Below, one piece after another: positions 54,035 through 62,660 of a DNA stretch of 64,000 nt. The position numbers and the translations under genes were made by a program. The stretch lies in assembly GCA_030447925.1 (NCBI GenBank), contig JAUJNX010000001.1, positions 424,766 to 488,765 on the forward strand, written 5' to 3'. Position 1 is the first letter of the stretch. Each line of letters opens with the position of its first letter. The notes below the pieces were generated by a model. That model searched no databases and had not been told where the DNA came from. It saw nothing but the letters and a program-made list of their open reading frames with translations. The DNA comes from Egibacteraceae bacterium (GTDB taxonomy: Bacteria > Actinomycetota > Nitriliruptoria > Euzebyales > Egibacteraceae).

Positions 54035-54111
54035 CGCGACAGTGTCGTCTAGCGTCACCGGCGGCGTCCACGAACCGGCGGGCGCAGGTCGCGCGACGAG
54101 GGGGACGGGCG

Positions 54112-55239
54112 ATGCGGCTCGGGGTGCGGGAGGCGCTGGTCGGGGGCGGGCTGGTGCACGGCGACGTCGCCGTCGAGGACGGGGTGGTCGTCGACGTGGG
54201 GCTCGCGCCCGCCGGGCGGGGCGGGCTGGCGGTGCCGGGCTTCGTCGACGTGCAGGTCAACGGCTTCGGCGGGGTCGACGCCGCGGCCGCCGACCTCGAC
54301 GGCTACCGCACGATGGCCGCGGCGCTCGCGCGGACCGGCGTGACGGCCTTCCGGCCGACGCTGGTGTCGCTGCCCGTCGGGCGCTACGCCGCGCCGCTGG
54401 CGGCCGCCGCGGCCGCCCAGCGCGAGCTGCGCGAGGTCCGCCTCCTGGGCGTCCACCTCGAGGGACCGTTCCTGGCCCCCGGCCGCCCCGGCGCGCACGA
54501 CCCCGCCAACCTGCGCGACCCCGACGCCGACCTGCTCGACCGGCTGCTGGCGGCCGGACTGGTCAGCCACGTCACCCTCGCCCCGGAGCTGCCCGGGGCC
54601 CTGGACCTGATCGCCGACCTCGCCCGGCGCGGGCTGACGGTGTCGTGCGGGCACACCGACGCCGACGCGGCCACCGCGCACGCCGCCTTCGACCGCGGCG
54701 CCCGCGCCGTCACCCACCTGTTCAACGCCATGCGCCCCCTGGGCCACCGCGACCCCGGCATCGCCGGCGCGGCGCTGGCCCGGCCCGACGTCGTGGTCAC
54801 GGTGATCGCCGACGGGGTGCACCTGGCCGGTGACGTGCTGGCCGTCGTCGCGCGCGCCGCGCACGGGCGGCTGGCCCTGATCACCGACGCGATCGCTGCG
54901 GCCGGCCCGGGCGACCGGTCCGCCGGCGCGGGGGCGGAGCCCCGCACGGTGCTCCTGGGCGACCGCATCGTCGAGGTGCGCGGCGCGGTCGCCCGGCTGG
55001 TCGACGGCACCATCGCGGGCAGCGTCGTGACCATGGACCGCGCCGTCCGCACGCTGATCGCCGCGGGCGCGTCGCTGGCGGAGGCCGTCGGCGCCGCGAC
55101 GGCGGTCCCGGCCGCCCTGGCCGGCCGTCCCGACCTCGGCACCCTCGCCCCCGGCACCCCCGCCGACATCGCGGTCCTGGACGACGGCCTGCACGTCTGC
55201 CGCACCCTCGCCGGCGGGCGCGAGACCCACGCCGCCTGA
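54112..55239 (+). CDS. nagA: N-acetylglucosamine-6-phosphate deacetylase
   Basis: The product is 375 residues. It removes acetate from GlcNAc-6-phosphate in amino-sugar recycling. Amidohydrolase marks are PGFVDVQVNGFGGVDAA, the metal Glu in GVHLEGPFLAPGRPGAH, His in SCGHTDADA, THLFNAMRPLGHRDPG and the catalytic Asp in LALITDAIAAAG. The C-terminus has LGTLAPGTPADIAVLDD. GAGGGGGA precedes the ATG. nagB and a PTS or kinase are not adjacent; a DasR-like site, typical of GlcNAc control in actinobacteria, lies 3 kb downstream. Confidence 0.92.
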   Translation: MRLGVREALVGGGLVHGDVAVEDGVVVDVGLAPAGRGGLAVPGFVDVQVNGFGGVDAAAADLDGYRTMAAALARTGVTAFRPTLVSLPVGRYAAPLAAAAAAQRELREVRLLGVHLEGPFLAPGRPGAHDPANLRDPDADLLDRLLAAGLVSHVTLAPELPGALDLIADLARRGLTVSCGHTDADAATAHAAFDRGARAVTHLFNAMRPLGHRDPGIAGAALARPDVVVTVIADGVHLAGDVLAVVARAAHGRLALITDAIAAAGPGDRSAGAGAEPRTVLLGDRIVEVRGAVARLVDGTIAGSVVTMDRAVRTLIAAGASLAEAVGAATAVPAALAGRPDLGTLAPGTPADIAVLDDGLHVCRTLAGGRETHAA

Positions 55240-55245
55240 CCCGCA

Positions 55246-55854
55246 TCAGCGCAGGGGGGCGTGCAGCTCGCCGGACAGCCGCTCCAGGAGGTCGAACGCC
55301 GCGTTGACCGCCGCCGGTTCGGCGCGTGGGTCCTCGTCCCCGAAGCCCGTGCGGGCGGTGGCCCTGACCGCGGCCATGGTCGCGGCCGCCACCACGTGGG
55401 GCCGGAGGTCGCCGTCGGCGTCCCAGCCGGTCCGGAGCGCGATCACGGCGGCCGCGCGCTGGGCGGCCCGACCGTCGAAGGCCAGCGCCTGCCGCGCCAG
55501 GGCCGGCTCGGTGCCCAGGACCGCCAGCAGCAGGTCGAAGGGTCCCGGGTCGGCGCGGTAGGCGGCGTTCACGGCCAGAGTCGCGCGGCGCAGCGCGGCG
55601 ATCAGCGCCTCCCCCGCGGGCGCCGCCTCCACCTCGTCGAGCCAGCGCTGGAGCGCGGCCTCGTACGGCGCGAACAGCACCTCCTCCTTGGAGGCGAAGT
55701 AGCGGAAGAACGTGCGCGGCGCGACCTCGGCGGCGGCCGCGAGGTCCTCGACCGTCGTGGCCCGGTACCCGCGCCGGGCGAACAGGACCGCCGCCGCATC
55801 GAGCAGGGCGGTGCGCGTGCGCGCCCTGCGGCGCGCGCGGAGGCCGTCGTCCAC
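55246..55854 (-). CDS. TetR-family repressor of the adjacent ABC exporter
   Basis: The product is 202 residues from a GTG. The DNA-binding domain is at about 10-57 (LLDAAAVLFARRGYRATTVE, DLAAAAEVAPRTFFRYFASK). The C-terminal part is Ala-rich and helical, like the MftR class. It is divergent from the ABC exporter genes, with an inverted repeat in between. On the minus strand TAGGGT lies six bases before the GTG, so the mRNA may be leaderless. It is convergent with nagA, with six bases between the stops. Confidence 0.9.
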   Translation of the reverse strand: MDDGLRARRRARTRTALLDAAAVLFARRGYRATTVEDLAAAAEVAPRTFFRYFASKEEVLFAPYEAALQRWLDEVEAAPAGEALIAALRRATLAVNAAYRADPGPFDLLLAVLGTEPALARQALAFDGRAAQRAAAVIALRTGWDADGDLRPHVVAAATMAAVRATARTGFGDEDPRAEPAAVNAAFDLLERLSGELHAPLR

Positions 55855-55875
55855 GGGGTGACCCTAGCACAGAAG

Positions 55876-55909
55876 ATGGCAGTCGATGCCTCTTGACAGT
55901 GGCTGCCAT
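55876..55909. promoter_or_regulatory. Putative operator between TetR and ABC exporter genes
   Basis: ATGGCAG (55876-55882) and CTGCCAT (55903-55909) form a perfect 7-bp inverted repeat with a 20-base spacer. A perfect -35 TTGACA (55893-55898) for the exporter lies inside it. A second, smaller repeat GGCA-N5-TGCC (55878-55890) overlaps the left arm. The position is ideal for repression of the exporter promoter by the adjacent TetR protein. Confidence 0.5.
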
Positions 55910-55929
55910 TCGGGCGGACGCTGCCGTCC

Positions 55930-56787
55930 ATGACCCCCGCCGTCCGCGTCCGCGACCTCACCTACGCCTACGTTCCCGGGCGGCGCGCGGTCGACGGGGT
56001 GTCGTTCGCCGTCGCACGCGGCGAGGTGGTCGGCCTGCTCGGCCCCAGCGGTGCGGGCAAGACCACGGTGCAGCGCGTCCTCATCGGGCTGCTGCGCGGC
56101 TACGGCGGCGAGGTGGCGGTGCTGGGCCGCGACCGGTCGGCGTGGGGCCCGGAGTTCTTCGAGCGGGTCGGGGTATCCCCGGAGCTGCCCGCGCACTACC
56201 GCAAGCTGACCGCCCGCGAGAACCTGCGCCTGTTCGCCTCGCTGTACCGCGCGCCGTCGGCGGACCCCGACGAGCTGCTCGCGCGGGTCGGCCTGGCCGA
56301 CGCCGCCGACGCCCGCGTCGCGACCTTCTCCAAGGGCATGCAGATGCGGCTCAACCTCGTGCGCGCGCTGCTGCACGGCCCCGAGCTGCTGTTCCTCGAC
56401 GAACCCACGTCGGGCATGGACCCCGGCGTCGCCCGCACCGTGGTCGACCTGATCGGCGAGCAGCGCGACCGCGGCTGCGCGGTGCTGCTGACCACCCACG
56501 ACCTGCACCTGGCGGACGGCCTGTGCGACCGCGTCGCGTTCGTGGTGGGCGGGCGGCTGGCAGGCGAGGGCACCCCCCGGGACCTGCGCCGGGCCCACGG
56601 CGGCGGCGAGGTCCGCGTCCGCCACCGCCGCGACGGGAGCGTGCGCGAGGACGTGTTCCGGCTGACCGGTCTGGCGGACGACGCCGCCTTCCTGGCGGCC
56701 CTGCGCGGCGGCGTGGAGTCGATCGCGACCACCGAACCCGACCTCGAGCAGGTGTTCCTGTCCCTCACGCGGGGCGCGGAGCGGTGA
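55930..56787 (+). CDS. ABC exporter ATPase
   Basis: The product is 285 residues. Walker A LLGPSGAGKTTVQRVLIGLL, signature FSKGMQMRLNLVRALL, Walker B LLFLDEPTSGMDPG and the switch His in TTHDLHLADGL are all intact. The C-terminal ~60 residues form the regulatory part of drug-exporter ATPases (TTEPDLEQVFLSLT). It pairs with the downstream membrane gene, overlapping as GTGA, and is controlled by the divergent TetR gene. An ABC-2 type exporter of drugs or lipids is likely. Confidence 0.92.
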   Translation: MTPAVRVRDLTYAYVPGRRAVDGVSFAVARGEVVGLLGPSGAGKTTVQRVLIGLLRGYGGEVAVLGRDRSAWGPEFFERVGVSPELPAHYRKLTARENLRLFASLYRAPSADPDELLARVGLADAADARVATFSKGMQMRLNLVRALLHGPELLFLDEPTSGMDPGVARTVVDLIGEQRDRGCAVLLTTHDLHLADGLCDRVAFVVGGRLAGEGTPRDLRRAHGGGEVRVRHRRDGSVREDVFRLTGLADDAAFLAALRGGVESIATTEPDLEQVFLSLTRGAER

Positions 56788-58379
56788 GCGCGCACCGGCT
56801 GCTGACCGCCGGGCGGGCCGAGCTGCGCCTCCAGTGGCGCTACGGGATCGCCGCGGCGACCGCCTTCACCACCGCCCTGTGGATCGCCCTGCTGCGGAGC
56901 CTGCCGGGCGCGGGGGCGATCCCGCTGGTGGTGTTCCTCGACCTCGCGGTGATCGGGCTGTTCTTCCTGCCCGCGCTGGTGCTGTTCGAGAAGGACGAGC
57001 GCACCCTGGCCGCCCTGGTCGTCACGCCCCTGCGTCCCGCCGAGCACCTGGCCGCGCGGGTGGGGGCGCTCGCGGTCCTGTCCGTGGCCAGCACCGCGGT
57101 GCTGGCGGTCGGGACCGGCCACGCGCGGGTCCTCGCGGGGCTGCTCCCCGGCGTGGTGCTGCTGTCGGTCCTGGTGTCGCTGGTGGCGTTCGTCCTGGTC
57201 GCCCCGCGCGCGGGCATCCTCGACTACGTGCTGGTCGCGCAGGTCGCGGCGCTGCCCCTGGCCCTGCCGCTGCTGGGCTACGCGGTCGGGTTCGGGGCCT
57301 GGTGGCTGTTCCTGGTGCCCACCCACGGTCCGCTGGTCCTCCTGCACGCCGCGGTCTCCGGCGCGCCACCGGAGCGCCTGGCGGCCGCCGTGGTGTCGGC
57401 GGCGGGATGGGTCGCCGTCGCCTGGTTGGCGGCCCTGTGGGCGCACCGCACCCACCTCGCCGTTGGGGAGGGCGGCCCGCGGGGCCGGCCGTCGCGCTGG
57501 GCGCGCCCGCCCCGCCGATTCCGCCCCGGCCGTGACCGCCGGCCGGGACACCCCGACCGCACCGCCATCGGCGCGGACGGTGGCCTGGACGGCGGCGGGG
57601 CGGTCGCGGTCCGGGGCGGGGTGTCGCGGGGCCGTCGGTGGGGCGGGCGTGCCCGGGTCCTGGCCGCGTTCGCCAGGGCCGACGGGCGCCTGGTCCGCCG
57701 CGATGCCCTGCTGCTCGAGCTCCTGGTCGCCCCCGCGGTCCTCGCCGTGCCCCTGCGCCTCGCCGGCCCCCCGGCCCCGGCCTGGGTCGGGGCGCGGACG
57801 GGGCAGGACCCGGCCGCCCTGGCCCTGCTGGCCCTGGCGTTCCTGTTCCTGCTCACCACGCCGTTCACCGCGGGCGTGCTGGTGGGGCTGCTCCTCCTGG
57901 ACGACCGTGACGGGCGCGTGCTGGAGGCGCTGCGCGTCACGCCCCTCGCCGTCGAGGGCTACGTGGCCTACCGGGCGGGCCTCGCCGCGGCGGTGGCCGT
58001 CGCCGGGCTGCTGGTGTGGGTGCCGGTGAGCGGGCTGCTCCCGCAGGGCGCCTTCCCCGCGGTGGTGCCCGCGCTCGTGCTGGCCGGGCTGTCCGGGGCG
58101 CTCGTCGCCCTGGCGGTCCTGGGGTTCGCCCGGAACAAGGTCGAGGGCCTCGCGCTGTTGAAGGTCGCGAGCCCGCTGGTGTTCCTGCCCATCGCGGGCC
58201 TGGTCGCCGAGGGGCCCGGCTGGGCGCTGCTCGGCGTGCTGCCGACCCACTGGCCGCTGCAGGCGTTCCGCGCGGCACTCGAGGGCGGTCCCTGGCTGGT
58301 GCCCGTGGCGGTGGGGGCCGCTCACCACCTGCTCCTCCTGGGTTGGCTGGTCCGGCGCGGGACCGCCTGGACCCCTTGA
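56784..58379 (+). CDS. Two ABC-2-type permease units fused in one protein
   Basis: The product is 531 residues from a GTG. Residues 1-235 and about 300-531 are each a set of about six hydrophobic helices. Both halves carry the same local pattern: TLAALVVTPLRPAEHLAARV in the first and VLEALRVTPLAVEGYVAYRA in the second, and LVPTHGPLVLLHAAVSG against VLPTHWPLQAFRAALEG. A polar linker of ~65 residues (Arg/Gly/Pro-rich) joins them. It looks like a fusion of two paralogous subunits that would together form the dimeric pore. Its ATPase partner precedes it. Confidence 0.85.
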   Translation: MSAHRLLTAGRAELRLQWRYGIAAATAFTTALWIALLRSLPGAGAIPLVVFLDLAVIGLFFLPALVLFEKDERTLAALVVTPLRPAEHLAARVGALAVLSVASTAVLAVGTGHARVLAGLLPGVVLLSVLVSLVAFVLVAPRAGILDYVLVAQVAALPLALPLLGYAVGFGAWWLFLVPTHGPLVLLHAAVSGAPPERLAAAVVSAAGWVAVAWLAALWAHRTHLAVGEGGPRGRPSRWARPPRRFRPGRDRRPGHPDRTAIGADGGLDGGGAVAVRGGVSRGRRWGGRARVLAAFARADGRLVRRDALLLELLVAPAVLAVPLRLAGPPAPAWVGARTGQDPAALALLALAFLFLLTTPFTAGVLVGLLLLDDRDGRVLEALRVTPLAVEGYVAYRAGLAAAVAVAGLLVWVPVSGLLPQGAFPAVVPALVLAGLSGALVALAVLGFARNKVEGLALLKVASPLVFLPIAGLVAEGPGWALLGVLPTHWPLQAFRAALEGGPWLVPVAVGAAHHLLLLGWLVRRGTAWTP

Positions 58380-58395
58380 TCGTCGCGGCCCAATA

Positions 58396-58403
58396 GTCTA
58401 GAC
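58396..58403. promoter_or_regulatory. GTCTAGAC palindrome, GntR/DasR-like operator candidate
   Basis: GTCTAGAC is a perfect palindrome in an A+T-rich patch (AATAGTCTAGACATTC), 28 bases before the oxidoreductase ATG. It equals the core of the DasR-responsive element (TGGTCTAGACCA), and TCTAGA cores bind other GntR regulators. The flanking bases fit the consensus only partly. Control by an amino-sugar sensor would fit nagA nearby, but is inference. Confidence 0.4.
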
Positions 58404-58431
58404 ATTCAGGTCCGCACGAGGGGAGGGCCGC

Positions 58432-59628
58432 ATGCAGTCACACGCCGTGACGATGCTCGGCACGGGGCTGATCGCCGACTTCTACACCCAGACGCTGCAC
58501 GGCCAGCGCGGGCGCGACCGGGTCGCGGTGGTGTACTCGCGGACCGAGGAGCGGGGGCGGGCCTTCGCGGAGCGCTGGGACATCGCGCACCGCACCACCT
58601 CGCTGGAGGATGCGGTCCGCCACCCCGGCACCGACACCGTGGTCGTCGGCCTGCCCAACCACCTGCACGAGGAGGCGGTCGCCCTGACCGCGGCGGCCGG
58701 CAAGGCGGTCCTGGTCACCAAGCCCCTCGCCCGCACCGCGGAGGAGGCCCGGCGGATCCTGGACACCGTGGAGCGGGCGGGGGTGTTCGGCGGCTACCTC
58801 GAGGACCTCGTCTACACCCCCAAGACCCTCAAGGCGTCCGCCGCGGTGGCCGGGGGCGTGGTCGGCGACGTCACCTGGGTGCGGTCGCGCGAGACCCACC
58901 CCGGCCCGCACGCCGCGTGGTTCTGGGACGGTCGCCTCACCGGCGGTGGCGCGATCATCGACCTCGGCTGCCACTGCATCGAGATCATCCGCACCTTCGT
59001 CGGCAAGGGCAACCGGCCCGTCGAGGTCATGTGCACGACCGACACGTTCGTCCACCCGATCGACGACGAGGACAACGCCGTCGCACTGATCCGCTTCGAG
59101 TCCGGCGCGATCGGCCAGTTCGAGGTCAGCTGGACCTTCCGCGGCGGGATGGACCTGCGCGACGAGGTCGCCGGCACCGAGGGCACCATCTGGCTCAACC
59201 ACTTCCTGCGCACCGGCTACGAGCTGTTCACCGCCGGCGGGAGCAGCGCCTACGTGGCGGAGAAGGCCGAGACGGAGAAGGGCTGGCTGTTCCCCGTCGG
59301 CGACGAGGTCGCCGAGCTCGGCTACGTCGACATGTTCACCGACATGTTCGACGCCATGGAGGCCGGCCGGGCCCCCCGCGAGACGCTCTACGACGGCTAC
59401 GTGGTCAACGCCGTCATGGACGCCTGCTACCGCTCCGCGCGGTCGCGCGCGTGGGAGCCGGTGGCGATGGACTGGCGGGGCGGCACCACCCCGCGGATCG
59501 CGCGCGAGGCCGAGACCCACGACGGCCAGACGGTGATCAAGTCCGAGCTCCTGCCCGACGGGCGGCGCAAGCTCATCCTCAAGGACCCCGCCACCGGCGA
59601 CATCACCGATCGCCTCGTCGCCGACTGA
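58432..59628 (+). CDS. Gfo/Idh/MocA-family oxidoreductase
   Basis: The product is 398 residues, from an ATG with GAGGGGAGGG upstream. The N-terminal Rossmann part has [18 protein letters not shown] and the catalytic-site Lys in [17 protein letters not shown] (usual EKP). The C-terminal sheet domain has [20 protein letters not shown] and [20 protein letters not shown]. Members oxidise sugars, inositols or amino sugars with NAD(P). A DasR-like palindrome upstream and nagA nearby suggest an amino-sugar or chitin-derived substrate. Confidence 0.9.
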   Translation: MQSHAVTMLGTGLIADFYTQTLHGQRGRDRVAVVYSRTEERGRAFAERWDIAHRTTSLEDAVRHPGTDTVVVGLPNHLHEEAVALTAAAGKAVLVTKPLARTAEEARRILDTVERAGVFGGYLEDLVYTPKTLKASAAVAGGVVGDVTWVRSRETHPGPHAAWFWDGRLTGGGAIIDLGCHCIEIIRTFVGKGNRPVEVMCTTDTFVHPIDDEDNAVALIRFESGAIGQFEVSWTFRGGMDLRDEVAGTEGTIWLNHFLRTGYELFTAGGSSAYVAEKAETEKGWLFPVGDEVAELGYVDMFTDMFDAMEAGRAPRETLYDGYVVNAVMDACYRSARSRAWEPVAMDWRGGTTPRIAREAETHDGQTVIKSELLPDGRRKLILKDPATGDITDRLVAD

Positions 59629-59726
59629 CCCGCGACCGCGTGCTCGCCCTGGCCCGCTGACGCCGCGGTCCCCGGGCCGACGGGCGCCGGCGACCCGGGT
59701 GCCGCCAGGTGGGGCTGCCCCCAGCC

Positions 59727-60602
59727 TCAGGCCAGTACGCCGAGGAGCTTGGCGGCGAAGCCCTCGGGGTCGCCGGCCGGCTGGCCGTACTCGCCGCCCA
59801 GGAAGCCGCCGTGGTTGCTCGGGAACACGGTGACGGGCAGGCCGAGGTGCGCGGCCACGGTGCGCGCGCCCCGGGCGGCCAGCGTGTCCCCGGACTCCGC
59901 CCCGACCCCGAGCACCAGCCGGTCCCCCAGGGTGGCCAGCGCCTCGGCGTCGACCTCGTAGGCGTTGCAGGACGGCATGTTGCGGAACAGCAGGCTGTCG
60001 CGGGAGCCGTCGTCCTCCGCCGACATCCCGAACTGCGCCGGGTCGGGGGCGGGCCGGTCGGTCCAGTCCGCGGGGACCTCGCCGTCGTGCATCACCAGCG
60101 CGACGAACTTCGCCATCGCGGGGCCCTCCCCCTGGGCGAGGTAGGTCGCCTTGAGGTCCCGGCAGGCCGCGAGGGCGGCCTCCCGGTCGGGCAGGTAGGC
60201 CACGGTGGGCGGCTCGTGCGCCACCACGCGGCGCACGTCGCCGGGGTGGGCGGCCGCGAGCGCGAGGGCGTTCACCGCGCCGCCGCTGCTGGCCAGCACG
60301 TCCACCGGCCCGACGCCCAGCGCCTCGATGACCCGGTGCAGGTCCTCGGCGTGCTGCTCCGGGGTCACCTCGCTGGTGCCGGTCGGGTTGCGCCCCGCCC
60401 CGCGCGGGTCGTAGGTGACCACGGGACGGTCCGTGATGAGCCCGGCCAGCGTGCCGAAGCCGACCGCGTCCATCGGCGAGCCGAACAGGAACAGCGCCGG
60501 GCGGTCGGGCGTGGCGTCGGCCAGGTCGCCGCGGACGTCGTAGGTGACGGTCTCGTCGCCGCTGCCCAGCACGTGGGTCTGGGTGGTCTGCGTCTCGGTC
60601 AT
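59727..60602 (-). CDS. Alpha/beta-hydrolase fold protein
   Basis: The product is 291 residues from an ATG at 60602 with GAGGAG upstream. The nucleophile elbow is [20 protein letters not shown] (A-S-S-G-G in place of GxSxG), the acid lies near [12 protein letters not shown], and the catalytic His in [14 protein letters not shown]. The N-terminus has [20 protein letters not shown], a typical oxyanion region. It resembles bacterial epoxide hydrolases or esterases; the substrate is unknown. A strong terminator separates it from msrA upstream. Confidence 0.88.
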   Translation of the reverse strand: MTETQTTQTHVLGSGDETVTYDVRGDLADATPDRPALFLFGSPMDAVGFGTLAGLITDRPVVTYDPRGAGRNPTGTSEVTPEQHAEDLHRVIEALGVGPVDVLASSGGAVNALALAAAHPGDVRRVVAHEPPTVAYLPDREAALAACRDLKATYLAQGEGPAMAKFVALVMHDGEVPADWTDRPAPDPAQFGMSAEDDGSRDSLLFRNMPSCNAYEVDAEALATLGDRLVLGVGAESGDTLAARGARTVAAHLGLPVTVFPSNHGGFLGGEYGQPAGDPEGFAAKLLGVLA

Positions 60603-60676
60603 GGCGGTGGCGCTCCTCGGGTTGTCGCCTGCGGGTCCGTGTCCCAGGTCAGACCGGCGCACGCCCGAGAACTCAT

Positions 60677-60710
60677 CGGGCCCGGACGCGCCGCGGCGCG
60701 CCCGGGCCCG
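60677..60710 (-). terminator. Strong hairpin terminator after msrA
   Basis: CGGGCCCGG (60677-60685) pairs with CCGGGCCCG (60702-60710); inside, after one mismatch, CGCGC (60687-60691) pairs with GCGCG (60696-60700). It starts 16 bases after the msrA stop on the minus strand, and separates msrA from the hydrolase gene. Confidence 0.75.
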
Positions 60711-60726
60711 GTGCAGGTCGAGGCCG

Positions 60727-61374
60727 CTACTCCGCGGTGGCCAGGCCGACGGGGCAGGCGACGCCGGTGCCGCCGATGCCGCAGTAGCCGCCGGGGTTCT
60801 TGGCCAGGTACTGCTGGTGGTAGTCCTCGGCGTAGTAGAAGGCCCCGGCGGGGGCGATCTCGGTGGTGATGGCGCCGTAGCCCGCGTCGCGCAGGCGGGC
60901 CTGGTACTGGTCGCGCGACGCCTCGGCGGCGGCGAGCTGCGCGTCGTCGGCGGCGTACACCGCCGACCGGTACTGCGTGCCGATGTCGGCGCCCTGGCGC
61001 ATGCCCTGGGTCGGGTCGTGGCCCTCCCAGAAGACCTTCAGCAGCTGGTCGTAGGAGATCACCGCGGGGTCGTAGACCACCAGCACCGCCTCGGTGTGGC
61101 CCGTCAGGCCCGAGCAGGTCTCGCGGTAGGTGGGGTTGGGGGTGGTCCCGCCGGCGTAGCCGACGGCGGTGGACTCCACGCCGTCGAGCTGCCAGAAGAG
61201 CCGCTCGGCGCCCCAGAAGCAGCCCATCCCGAACACCGCGGTGGCCAGGCCCTCGCGGAACGGCGGGGTCATCGGGGTGCCCAGGACGTGGTGGCGCGCG
61301 GGCACGGGCATCGGCTCGTCACGGCCCGGCAGGGTCCGGTCGGCGGCGGGGGTCCGGGGGGAGTTCCAGAACAT
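60727..61374 (-). CDS. msrA: Peptide-methionine (S)-S-oxide reductase
   Basis: The product is 215 residues from an ATG at 61374. It repairs oxidised methionine. Catalytic Cys52 lies in [20 protein letters not shown]; the substrate pocket has [40 protein letters not shown] and YRSAVY. Cys residues at the C-terminus ([16 protein letters not shown]) are the resolving pair for thioredoxin recycling. The N-terminal ~40 residues are an extension common in actinobacteria. It forms a single-gene unit with its own terminator. Confidence 0.95.
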   Translation of the reverse strand: MFWNSPRTPAADRTLPGRDEPMPVPARHHVLGTPMTPPFREGLATAVFGMGCFWGAERLFWQLDGVESTAVGYAGGTTPNPTYRETCSGLTGHTEAVLVVYDPAVISYDQLLKVFWEGHDPTQGMRQGADIGTQYRSAVYAADDAQLAAAEASRDQYQARLRDAGYGAITTEIAPAGAFYYAEDYHQQYLAKNPGGYCGIGGTGVACPVGLATAE

Positions 61375-61541
61375 GGTGCTGGCCTCGCGTCGGGGTTCGG
61401 GGGACACACGGTGCAACGCGGTGGTCACCCCGAACCATCCCCGGCTGCCGGATGTACTCATCTCGTCATGGGCGACCCGCGCGCCGAGGACGGTAGGAAC
61501 CGCCCTGCCCGCCCGCGTCCCCGCCGCCGAGCATCCAGGGC

Positions 61542-62549
61542 ATGGACGACTGGGACGCGATCCTCGACCTCGCGCGGTGGTACCCCTCACCGCACAACAG
61601 CCAGCCGCTGCGGGTGCGGGTGCGCGACGCGCGCACCGCCGAGCTGGCCTACGACCTGGACCGCGGGCTCCCCGCGGAGGCGCTGGGCGCGGCCTTCGGC
61701 CACGTCTGCGCCGGGGTGTTCGTCGAGGCCGCCGCGGTCGCCGCCGCCGCGCGCGGCCTGGACCTTCGCGCCGAGCTGCTGCCCGACCCCCTGCACTTCG
61801 GCGAGCCCGGGGTGCGGCGCCAGCACCTCGGGACGCTGACCCTGGTGCCGGGCGCCGCCGCCGGCCCTGCCGATCCGGATCCCGAACTGCTGCTGCGCCG
61901 GCGCACCTCGCGCCTGGCCTACGACGACCGGCCCGTGCCCCCGCCCGCGCTGGTGGACGCGGCCGCGGCGGCCGCCGCCGGCGGCCACCGCCTGCGCGCC
62001 ACCGCCGACCGGGCCCTCGTGCGCGCGGTCCTGGACCTCAACCAGCGCACCCTGTTCGACGACCTCGCCGACGACGCCGTCCGGGCCGAGATCCGGGCGT
62101 GGACGCGCACCACCGAGGCGGCGGCGCGGCGCACCGGCGACGGGCTGTCGGCCCGCTGCCTGGGAGTGCCCGGCCCGGTGCTCGGCGGCTTCCTGGCCGC
62201 CCACCGCCTGTGGTCGACGCCGGTGCTCGGGCCCGTCGCCCGCGCCGTGTACCGGCGCACCCTGCGCGGCGTGCCGCAGGTCGGCTGGCTGACCGGTGCG
62301 TTCGACACGCCCGCCGACCACGTCGCCGCCGGGCGCGCGCTCCTGCGCCTGTGGCTGGTGCTGACCGCCCACGGCGTGTGGCTGCACCCCTTCGGGTCGG
62401 TCATCACCAACCCCCGGGCCCACCGCGCGTTCGCCGAGCTGGTCGGCGAGGACGAGCGCGACGGGATGGCCTGGATGCTGTTCCGCCTGGGCACCGGCCC
62501 CGTCCCCCCGCGCAGCCACCGCCGCCCCCTCACCGACCTCACCGGCTGA
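61542..62549 (+). CDS. Nitroreductase-family protein (Acg-like)
   Basis: The product is 335 residues. The FMN-binding start is [40 protein letters not shown] and the C-terminal [19 protein letters not shown] follow. Length and spacing fit the long Acg/nitroreductase class of actinobacteria, some of which bind FMN without NAD(P)H-dependent turnover. It is divergent from msrA, so both may belong to a redox-stress response, but no shared operator was found. Confidence 0.82.
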   Translation: MDDWDAILDLARWYPSPHNSQPLRVRVRDARTAELAYDLDRGLPAEALGAAFGHVCAGVFVEAAAVAAAARGLDLRAELLPDPLHFGEPGVRRQHLGTLTLVPGAAAGPADPDPELLLRRRTSRLAYDDRPVPPPALVDAAAAAAAGGHRLRATADRALVRAVLDLNQRTLFDDLADDAVRAEIRAWTRTTEAAARRTGDGLSARCLGVPGPVLGGFLAAHRLWSTPVLGPVARAVYRRTLRGVPQVGWLTGAFDTPADHVAAGRALLRLWLVLTAHGVWLHPFGSVITNPRAHRAFAELVGEDERDGMAWMLFRLGTGPVPPRSHRRPLTDLTG

Positions 62550-62660
62550 CCCGCCGCCCCGCTCGCCCTGCCCGGAGCGCCGCCACCCGCCGCTGTACCG
62601 CGGCCGCCACCCGCCTCGCGAACCCGCCCCATCCGCCCACCCAGAGATCCGGAGCCCGCC

